Shown: one piece after another, positions 57,795 through 64,000 of the stretch
How the letters are laid out: each line of letters opens with the position of its first letter
How positions within the stretch are numbered: position 1 is the first letter of the stretch
Notes under the pieces: model-generated
The model's input: only the letters and a program-made list of their open reading frames with translations
Told to the model about the DNA's origin: nothing
The model's database searches: none
Position numbers and translations under genes: made by a program
Origin: Rhodovulum sp. MB263
Lineage (GTDB): Bacteria; Pseudomonadota; Alphaproteobacteria; Rhodobacterales; Rhodobacteraceae
Reading direction: 5' to 3'
Length of the DNA: 64,000 bases
Assembly (NCBI RefSeq): GCF_002073975.1
Contig: NZ_CP020384.1
Span: forward strand, 1,364,001-1,428,000

Positions 57795-59576
57795 TCAGAA
57801 CTTCCGAAGCGGAATGTCGTGCTTTTTCAACGCATAGCCGATCTGGCGCGGTGTCAGGCCCAGCAGCCGTGCGGCCTTGGCCTGGACCCAGCCCGCGCGC
57901 TCCATCGCATCGATCAGACGGGTGCGCTCGTCCTGCGGTTCGGCGGCGAAGGCGGCGGCCGGAGGCCGGCCGATGGGCGGGGCAACCGGCGCCTCGCCGA
58001 AGCCGGCCGGACAGGCGGCGGCCGGGGGGCGCTGGCCCGCGCCGCTGTCGATGACCGGCAAGGGCGTGCGCACGGCGGCCGCGAGCCCGCCGATGGGGGA
58101 TTGCTCGCCGGTCTGCATCCGCCAGAGCTCGGCCGACAGGCAGGTGCCCTGATGGCAGGCCAGCTCCTGCGCGCCGATCTCGGTGCCCGAGGACAGCGCC
58201 GCGACCCGGCTGATGCAGTTCTCCAGCTCGCGCACATTGCCCGGGAACTGGCAGCGCGCCAGCGCCACCATGGCCTGCGCGGTCATCCGCTTGTTCATCC
58301 CGTTCTGCTCGTTGAACCGGTTCAGGAAGGCCTGGGCCAGTTTCGGCACGTCCTCCAGCCGATCGCGCAGCGGCGGCAGCAGGATCGGGATGACGCAGAT
58401 CCGGAAATAGAGGTCGGCCCGGAACGTGCCGCGCGCCACCGCCGCTTCGAGGTCCTTGTTGGTCGCGGTCACCAGCCGCACATCGACACGCAGCGTCCGG
58501 GTGCCGCCGACGCGCTCGAATTCGCCCTCCTGCAGGATCCGCAGAAGCTTGACCTGGAATTCGGGGCCGATCTCGCCGATCTCGTCGAGAAAGAGCGTGC
58601 CCTTGTCGGCCAGCTCGAACCGGCCCTTCTTCTGCGCCATCGCCCCGGTGAAGGAGCCTTTCTCATGGCCGAAAAGCTCTGATTCCAGCAGCGTCTGGCT
58701 CAGCGCCGCGCAGTTGACCTTGACGAAGGGCTTGTCCTTGCGATCCGAGAGCGCATGCACCGCGCGGGCGAACAACTCCTTGCCGGTACCGCTTTCGCCG
58801 CGCAGAAGCACCGGCGTCCGGGTCTGGGCCACCTTGCGGATCTGGGCGATCACCGATTTGATCGCGGGGCTGTCGCCGATGATGCCCCTGATCGGTTCGG
58901 CCGGCAGCGTCACCTCGGCGGCGGCCTTCTCATTGGCATGGCGCAGCGCCAGCCGGGCCTCTTCCATCAACCGCTCGCGGTCGCGTGCGACCAGGCGGCG
59001 GAACTTGACCGACTGTTCGAGGATGGCGGCGACCATGGTCATCACCCGCTGATCCTCGTCGATATTGGGATGGAGATCCTCGGTCAGGTCGCGCCAGGCA
59101 CCGAGTACGCCGATCACATAGGGCGAATGCACCTGTTCGCGGATCGGCACGGCGATGAAGGCGAAGCGGTCATGCGGCGCCTGCGGTGGCAGCGCGTCGG
59201 GTCCGAGTTCGCCCGCCACGTCGCAGGAGACAAGCGCCACCCCGGTCCGGAACACCGCCCTTGTGGCGGCGACCGGCATCGCCCGGCTGGTCGCAGGCGC
59301 GCTCGAGGCGCCCTGCGTCGTGGCGGCGATCACGAAGGGATTGACCCCGGTTCGGCCGGAGCCGGCCCCGCTGTCGTCAAGCAGCGCCAGCGCACCCATC
59401 CTGAGCCCCATGAACGAGGACAGAACGTTCAGCACCGAGGGCATGGCCGCGACCGGGTCGCTTGCGCCGGTCAGGATCTTTGCGGCCTCGCAGACCGTAT
59501 CGAGCGGGAAACGCTCGTTAATGTCGAATTTGGGCAGCGCTGGGCTGCCGCTCAGGGTAAAACTGGAGGAAGGCAT
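57795..59576 (-). CDS. nifA: NifA, sigma-54-dependent nif activator
   Basis: NifA (593 aa) activates the nif promoters. Residues 20-190 are a GAF domain. The AAA+ domain has Walker A GESGTGKE, the sigma-54 contact loop GSFTGA, and Walker [11 protein letters not shown]. The interdomain linker carries Cys442-x11-Cys454-x19-Cys474-x4-Cys479, the complete motif of oxygen- and iron-sensitive NifA proteins. The C-terminal helix-turn-helix ([20 protein letters not shown]) reads TGT-N10-ACA. A Pro/Ala-rich spacer separates them. It stands alone between nifB and ccp. A NifA-type site lies 61-76 nt before its start. Confidence 0.97.
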   Translation of the reverse strand: MPSSSFTLSGSPALPKFDINERFPLDTVCEAAKILTGASDPVAAMPSVLNVLSSFMGLRMGALALLDDSGAGSGRTGVNPFVIAATTQGASSAPATSRAMPVAATRAVFRTGVALVSCDVAGELGPDALPPQAPHDRFAFIAVPIREQVHSPYVIGVLGAWRDLTEDLHPNIDEDQRVMTMVAAILEQSVKFRRLVARDRERLMEEARLALRHANEKAAAEVTLPAEPIRGIIGDSPAIKSVIAQIRKVAQTRTPVLLRGESGTGKELFARAVHALSDRKDKPFVKVNCAALSQTLLESELFGHEKGSFTGAMAQKKGRFELADKGTLFLDEIGEIGPEFQVKLLRILQEGEFERVGGTRTLRVDVRLVTATNKDLEAAVARGTFRADLYFRICVIPILLPPLRDRLEDVPKLAQAFLNRFNEQNGMNKRMTAQAMVALARCQFPGNVRELENCISRVAALSSGTEIGAQELACHQGTCLSAELWRMQTGEQSPIGGLAAAVRTPLPVIDSGAGQRPPAAACPAGFGEAPVAPPIGRPPAAAFAAEPQDERTRLIDAMERAGWVQAKAARLLGLTPRQIGYALKKHDIPLRKF

Positions 59577-59636
59577 CGCGCATCTCTATGCTTATGGTTG
59601 CAGAGTCCGATGCTTCCCGGCACTTGTCCATTCTCT

Positions 59637-59652
59637 TGTCGGGAACGGGACA
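59637..59652. promoter_or_regulatory. TGT-N10-ACA site before nifA
   Basis: TGT-CGGGAACGGG-ACA is a perfect NifA-type palindrome 61-76 nt upstream of the nifA start. No acceptable -24/-12 pair lies between it and nifA, so it could serve autoregulation (for instance repression) or be a chance match. Confidence 0.6.
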
Positions 59653-59972
59653 AAATGACAGGTCACATTCCGTTTTTTCGAACCGGGCTGCCCGAAAGGC
59701 AGACAGAAGATCTCTCGCTGCCGGATATTTCGGCATTCATGTGAAGGGATCCCGACAAGGCTGTGACGATTCCTGGAATGACGCGCGCCTTTCCGGGCTT
59801 GATCCCGGCCGGAGAGCGCTTGCCGTAATCTCGGCATCCGGACCGGCCGGCCCGGGGCGGGGACGGGCTCGGGGGCGGCAGAACGGGTTCCCATGAAAGC
59901 CGGCTTGCAAGGGAACCGGCAAAGAGCGCGCATAAAGGGCGCGGCAAACCGTTCAGGCAAAACGGGGCGGGC

Positions 59973-60000
59973 AAAAAGGAGGCCGACGGGAGTGCCGGCC
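59973..60000 (-). terminator. Terminator after cytochrome c peroxidase
   Basis: On the minus strand GGCCGGC pairs (one G-T) with GTCGGCC, followed by TCCTTTTTG. It lies 33 nt past the stop. Confidence 0.65.
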
Positions 60001-60032
60001 CCTGAAGGACGCCCGGAGACAGGCGATCGGGC

Positions 60033-61076
60033 TTAGCGTTGCAGCACCTCGGCGGTCGGCCGCGGCGTGGTGGCGGTTTCGGGCGGCAGCACGGGCGTCG
60101 TGATCGCGGGCATGGTCCCGGTCAGGCTGTCGAGGAAGGCCACGATCTTTTCGGCTTCGGCGTCCGAGACGTCCTCGCCGAGCTGGGCCGTGCCCATCAC
60201 CTGCACGGCGGTCTTCAGGTCCCAGACCTTGCCCGAGTGGAAATAGGGCGCCGTCAGCGCGACGTTGCGCAGAGGGGCTGCGCGGAAGACATATTCGTCG
60301 CTGGCCGTCGCCGTCACCGCGAAGCGGCCCTTGTCGTCCTCGGGCAGGATGTCGGCGCCGGGCTTCTCGACCAGACCGAAGGGGAAATAGCCGTTGCCAC
60401 CCAGGTTGACGCCGTTGTGGCAGGTCACGCAGCCCTTGTCGACGAAGAGCTGAAGCCCCTCTTTCTGGGTCTCGTCGAGCGCCATCTCGTCGCCGTTGAG
60501 AAAGGCATCGAAGGGGGCGGGGGTGATCAGCGTCGCCTCGAAGGCCTCGATGGCGCGGGCCATGTTGTCGAAGCTGACGGCATCGGCCTCGCCCGGGAAG
60601 GCGGCCTCGAACCAGTCGATATACTGGCCCATCGAGTTCAGCGTCGCGACCACATTGTCGGGGGTGTTGGCCATCTCGACCCCGGCCTGCACCGGCCCCT
60701 TGGCCTGGGCCTTCAGGTCTTCGGCGCGGCCGTCCCAGAACTGGGCGATGTTGAGCACCGAGTTCAGCACGGTCGGGGAGTTCCGCGGCCCCTTCTGCCA
60801 GCCATGGCCGATCGAGGTTTCCAGGTTGTCGTCGCCGCCGGTGGTCAGGTTGTGGCAGGAATAGCAGGAGAAGACCCCCGAAGCCGAAAGCCGCGGATCG
60901 AAGAACAGCGCCTTGCCGAGCTCGATCTTCTCGGGGGTGATGCGGTTATCTGCAATCTGCGGCACGGTCGATGGCAATGGCTCGAAATAGTCGAGCGCCA
61001 TGTCGCGCAATTCGGATGCTGCGGCCGGGACGGCCAGGGCGGTCGAGAGGAGGGCTGTTGCGATGAGGCGTGTCAT
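60033..61076 (-). CDS. ccp: Diheme cytochrome c peroxidase
   Basis: The 347-residue protein has a signal peptide (start to about residue 21, ending PAAASE) and two heme-c motifs: CYSCH at 71-75 and CVTCH at 216-220. It is the bacterial CcpA/MauG family, which reduces H2O2 in the periplasm with electrons from cytochrome c. A long C-terminal Pro/Thr tail follows. An FnrL-type site is 64-77 nt upstream, suggesting low-oxygen induction. Confidence 0.92.
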   Translation of the reverse strand: MTRLIATALLSTALAVPAAASELRDMALDYFEPLPSTVPQIADNRITPEKIELGKALFFDPRLSASGVFSCYSCHNLTTGGDDNLETSIGHGWQKGPRNSPTVLNSVLNIAQFWDGRAEDLKAQAKGPVQAGVEMANTPDNVVATLNSMGQYIDWFEAAFPGEADAVSFDNMARAIEAFEATLITPAPFDAFLNGDEMALDETQKEGLQLFVDKGCVTCHNGVNLGGNGYFPFGLVEKPGADILPEDDKGRFAVTATASDEYVFRAAPLRNVALTAPYFHSGKVWDLKTAVQVMGTAQLGEDVSDAEAEKIVAFLDSLTGTMPAITTPVLPPETATTPRPTAEVLQR

Positions 61077-61139
61077 GGAGGAAACCGTTTTCTTGGATGT
61101 CGCGCGCTATTGAATTTGGAATAATTAAAGTATTGAGCC

Positions 61140-61153
61140 TTGACCTGGATCAA
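61140..61153. promoter_or_regulatory. FnrL/FNR-type site before ccp
   Basis: TTGAC-CTGG-ATCAA fits the TTGAT-N4-ATCAA FNR box with one mismatch, centred about 70 nt before the ccp start in an AT-rich stretch. Cytochrome c peroxidase genes are classic FNR targets. Confidence 0.7.
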
Positions 61154-61242
61154 GTTCGCTCCGGATTGCGGGGCGCTGCGTCAGCCCGTCGCGGTACGGC
61201 CCTCAGGCGGCGACATGCGGGGTGGGAGCGGTGCCTGCCCGG

Positions 61243-61737
61243 TCAGACCGCACCGATCGGTCCCATCAGCTCGGTCAGGATCTCCGCTACCGTCCGCTCT
61301 TCCTCCGCCGGCGGGTTGGCGACCCAGAGCCCGGGCTCCGGGTCATCGCTGCGCAGGAGGGGCAGCGCGGCCAGCGCGGCGCCAAGGCTCGCGGAGGAGA
61401 GCGCGCCCGCCGTCGCCGCCTGCGCGGTCGCAAGCGCCCCGTCGCACCAGCGGTCCGCCGCTTCCCAGTTGAGCCCGGGCATCCGGCAACAGGCCAGCGG
61501 AAAGGGCCGCCCCGAGCGGTCCCGACTGGGCAGGATCAGCGCGGTGAGCGTGCCCCTCTCCAGATCGAGCGTTGCCCGCAGCCCGGTTCGGGGCCAGAAT
61601 CCGGGCCAGGCCGCGCGGGTCGCCAGATGCGCGATCATCCAGCGCTCGAGCGCGATCCGCAGCAGGCCGGGAACCCCCTGGGTGACGAGATGTCCGGCGC
61701 TCGGGATCTTTCCGAAATATCCGGTCGCAGCGGTCAA
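61243..61737 (-). CDS. TagF-like type VI secretion accessory domain, orphan
   Basis: From a TTG start at 61737 (preceded by GGAGGG) the product is 164 residues: TAATGYFGKIPSAGHLVTQGVPGLLRIALERWM, with WPGFWPRTGLRATLDLERGTLTALILPSRDRSGR and FPLACCRMPG. This matches the TagF N-terminal (DUF2094) domain that normally serves in type VI secretion regulation. No other T6SS gene is in the window, so it may be a relic or a repurposed gene. No ATG fits the start. Confidence 0.65.
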   Translation of the reverse strand: MTAATGYFGKIPSAGHLVTQGVPGLLRIALERWMIAHLATRAAWPGFWPRTGLRATLDLERGTLTALILPSRDRSGRPFPLACCRMPGLNWEAADRWCDGALATAQAATAGALSSASLGAALAALPLLRSDDPEPGLWVANPPAEEERTVAEILTELMGPIGAV

Positions 61738-62400
61738 GATCCCTCCGTTCCGGTGCAGCTTGCGAACGGGCCGGGCCGGGCCGGAGCGGCTTCGGCGATG
61801 CCGACCTGCCCGCGCGCGTCCGGTGCAATGGTTTCCCAAACGCCCGAAGCGACCGCGCGTGGCGCATCCTCTGCCCGGGAAGGCCGCTTCGGCATGCCGG
61901 TCGCGGGCGGGACGCCGGGGGTGCGGCCGACAGCGCCTGGCGGGTGCGGCGGCCACAGGGTGCGGGCCTTGAGCGATGGCATGGCCGACAGGCTGGCGCG
62001 ACCGGGCCTTGCGGCCAGCTGTCCTGCCCGTCTCTTCGGTTGCGCAATTCCGGGCAGGGGGCACGGTGCGGGCCGGGCCGCCGGGCGTTGCCCGGCAGGG
62101 GCGGCGTCGGCAGGCGGGGACGCAAACTGGCTCATATCGAGCAATATCCCGGATCCATGAAGCTGGTTCCAACTGCCCAACTGTCTCAGACCCGGCCCTG
62201 GCATGCAACGGTTTCGGCGCCGTCCCGCCCTGTCGCGGCGCTGTGATGGCGCTGGCGCCCGGCCGGATATGCGGGGCCCGCGCGGCCCGGATCGCCGGGC
62301 GGGCAGGTGCGGCGCCTTGCCCGCCATGCGCTCGCGCCGATTGCAGCCTCTGCCGCCCCGTCCTAAGACACGCCGCGACAGAAACGAAAGGCCCCACGGG
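61738..62400. other. Non-coding gap before cobT
   Basis: No gene is supported in these 663 nt, and I did not recognise a cobalamin riboswitch in front of cobT. Confidence 0.5.
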
Positions 62401-63408
62401 ATGAGCACCGATACCGATTTCGCCGCTGCGCTCCAGCACAAGATCGATTTCAAGACCAAGCCGCTGGGTTCGCTCGGCCGGATCGAAGATCTGGCGACGC
62501 TCATGGCCACGGTCCAGGGCACGCTGAGCCCGCGGATGAAGACCTGCGAACTGACGATCTTTGCCGCCGATCACGGCATCGCGGCCGAGGGCGTGTCGAG
62601 GTTTCCGCAGGAAGTGACGCGGCAGATGGTGCTGAACTACCTGGCGGACGGCGCCGGGGCCAATGCCTTCGCCCGCGCCGTCGGCGCCCGGATGAAGGTC
62701 GTCGATGCCGGGATCGCGGGCGCGCCCTTCGGCCGCGAGGGGCTGATCGAGCGCCGGATCGGCGCAGGCACGAAAAGCTTCCTGCACGAGCCCGCGATGA
62801 GCGCCGAGGACTGCGACCGCGCGCTTGAGGAGGGCCGCAGGCTGGGCGCCGAAAGCCCGGCCGATGCGGTGGCCTATGGCGAGATGGGCATTGCCAATAC
62901 CGCCTCGGCCGCGGCGCTGGGCCACAAGCTGACCGGGGTCGGGCTCGAGGCTCTGGTCGGGCGCGGTACCGGGCTCGACGATGACGGTCTGACGCATAAG
63001 CGCCAGGTGCTGGAACGGGCCGCGGCGCGGACCGGCGCGCTGGGGCCGAAGGAGACGCTGGCCGAATATGGCGGTTTCGAGATCGCGATGATGACCGGGG
63101 CGATGATCGGCGCGGCCGAGGCGCGCAAGGTGGTGATCGTCGACGGCTTCATCGCGACGGCGGCCGCGCTGATCGCGGCGCGGGTCGCGCCCTCGACCCG
63201 GGCCGCGATGGTGTTCTCGCACCGGTCCGAGGAACAGGGCCATGGCGTGCTGCTCGATGCGCTGGGGGCCGAGCCCCTGCTGCGGCTCGGGCTGCGGCTC
63301 GGCGAGGGTACCGGCGCGCTGCTGGCCTGGCCGCTGCTGGTCGCGGCGGGCGAGATGCTGAACACCATGGCCAGCTTCGACGATGCCGGCGTCACGGGGC
63401 CGCAATGA
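62401..63408 (+). CDS. cobT: Nicotinate-nucleotide:dimethylbenzimidazole phosphoribosyltransferase
   Basis: This 335-residue enzyme (CobT; CobU in the aerobic naming) makes alpha-ribazole phosphate, the lower ligand precursor of cobalamin. Typical blocks: KPLGSLGRIEDLA near residue 20, FAADHGIAAEGVSRFPQEVT, GEMGIANTASAAAL, VGRGTGLDDDGLTHK, and FSHRSEEQGHGVLLDALG with the catalytic Glu. The stop overlaps cobS (ATGA). Confidence 0.93.
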   Translation: MSTDTDFAAALQHKIDFKTKPLGSLGRIEDLATLMATVQGTLSPRMKTCELTIFAADHGIAAEGVSRFPQEVTRQMVLNYLADGAGANAFARAVGARMKVVDAGIAGAPFGREGLIERRIGAGTKSFLHEPAMSAEDCDRALEEGRRLGAESPADAVAYGEMGIANTASAAALGHKLTGVGLEALVGRGTGLDDDGLTHKRQVLERAAARTGALGPKETLAEYGGFEIAMMTGAMIGAAEARKVVIVDGFIATAAALIAARVAPSTRAAMVFSHRSEEQGHGVLLDALGAEPLLRLGLRLGEGTGALLAWPLLVAAGEMLNTMASFDDAGVTGPQ

Positions 63409-64000
63409 CCCCGGCCGCCCGACTGGGCGAAGAGGCGCGGCTGGTCGTGCTGGCGCTGCAATTCGTCACCCGCCTGCCGCTGCCCGCCGATGCCGGCTAT
63501 ACGCCCGACCGGATGCGCCGGGCGACGCGCTACTTCCCGCTTTGCGGCGCGCTGATCGGTGCGGCTCTGGGGCTGGTCTTCGCCCTGGCTGCGGCGGTCT
63601 TTCCGCCGGCGGTCGCGGCGGTGCTGACGCTTGTGGTCGGCGTGCGGCTGACCGGGGCGCTGCATGAGGACGGGCTGGCCGACATGGCCGACGGGCTTGG
63701 CGGCGGGCTGACCCGTGCGCGCGCGCTCGAGATCATGCGCGACAGCCGGATCGGCAGCTATGGCGCGGTGACCCTGATGCTGGCGCTGGCGCTGAAGGGC
63801 GCGGCACTTGCCGGGCTCGGTGCCGCGGCGGGCGGCTGGGCGGCGGCCGGGGGGCTTCTTGCGGCGCATGGGCTCAGCCGGCTGGCCTCGGTGGCGGTGA
63901 TGGTGCGCCTCCCCTATGCGCGCGACGAGGGCAAGGCGGCCTTCGCCGCAGCCGGTCCCGGCCGCGACGGCATGGCCATCGCCTGGACGACGGGCGGGGT
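63405..64000 (+). CDS. cobS: Adenosylcobinamide-GDP ribazoletransferase (partial)
   Basis: CobS joins adenosylcobinamide-GDP and alpha-ribazole to give cobalamin. It is an integral membrane protein; several hydrophobic helices are visible (for example FPLCGALIGAALGLVFALAA). The hallmark GALHEDGLADMADGLGGG and the metal-binding DSRIGSYGAVTL are present. The frame is still open at the window end, so the C-terminus is missing. Confidence 0.9.
   Translation, partial: MTPAARLGEEARLVVLALQFVTRLPLPADAGYTPDRMRRATRYFPLCGALIGAALGLVFALAAAVFPPAVAAVLTLVVGVRLTGALHEDGLADMADGLGGGLTRARALEIMRDSRIGSYGAVTLMLALALKGAALAGLGAAAGGWAAAGGLLAAHGLSRLASVAVMVRLPYARDEGKAAFAAAGPGRDGMAIAWTTGG

Noticed and set aside
61738-62400. 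Possible cobalamin riboswitch before cobT
   Set aside because: I could not find a B12-box-like core or the paired arms; a covariance search would be decisive.
61738-63405. Minus-strand extension of the TagF-like gene through the cobT region
   Set aside because: It overlaps cobT in antisense and shows no domain; the TTG start with GGAGGG gives the natural TagF N-terminus.

Overview
The window comes from a GC-rich alphaproteobacterium of the Rhodobacterales (Rhodobacter/Rhodovulum type). Evidence: the core order yceD-rpmF-plsX-fabH-ihfA-merR, the long alphaproteobacterial dCTP deaminase, an oxygen-sensitive NifA with the full cysteine motif, fixABCX plus a nif-linked rpoN, and an FnrL-type site before a diheme cytochrome c peroxidase. 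The genus cannot be fixed from sequence alone; Rhodovulum is a guess. The organism is a diazotroph with Mo-nitrogenase.

The window holds two nitrogen-fixation blocks on the minus strand with about 35 kb of ordinary chromosome between them. Block 1 (344-12984), read right to left, is nifE-nifN-nifX-(DUF269)-fdxB, then iscA-nifU(degenerate)-nifV-nifW-fixA-fixB-fixC-fixX, then rpoN. It covers FeMo-co scaffold and carrier proteins, homocitrate synthesis, the FixABCX electron-bifurcating complex and sigma-54. Block 2 (48253-59652) is nifA, then nifB-fdxN-LRV(FeS)-nifZ-nifT-SIR2-like, then nifH-nifD-nifK, followed by a P1B-4 type metal-export ATPase. nifE, nifH, nifB and iscA each have a clear -24/-12 sigma-54 promoter. 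Perfect TGT-N10-ACA NifA sites lie before nifE, nifH and nifA. nifS, nifQ, nifY, draTG and modABC are not in the window, and the local NifU has lost all its scaffold cysteines.

The middle (12991-46162) is mostly housekeeping: dcd, tRNA-Pro(GGG), merR, ihfA, fabH, plsX, rpmF, yceD, bamE-like, msrB, an OlsB-like acyltransferase, an ABC-F ATPase, an SDR, a small outer-membrane barrel, cysS (with an odd low-GC 3' end), cimA, an NDUFAF6-like protein, an MFS carrier, a 3-methyladenine glycosylase, a carboxylesterase, pdxY-MOSC divergent from pdxR, a GMC dehydrogenase with a small Tat-like partner, and the zwf-pgl-pgi operon. The right end has cytochrome c peroxidase, an orphan TagF-like gene, and cobT-cobS (cobS runs off the end). 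The left edge has the end of an HpaI-type aldolase.

Several intergenic regions of 0.5-1.2 kb show no gene. They carry short dispersed repeats, palindromes and long G tracts. The most unusual points are the coupled loss of nifS and NifU scaffold function, the SIR2-like protein in the nifB operon with a missing catalytic Asn, the mosaic cysS, and a 24-nt repeat found beside three nif promoter regions.
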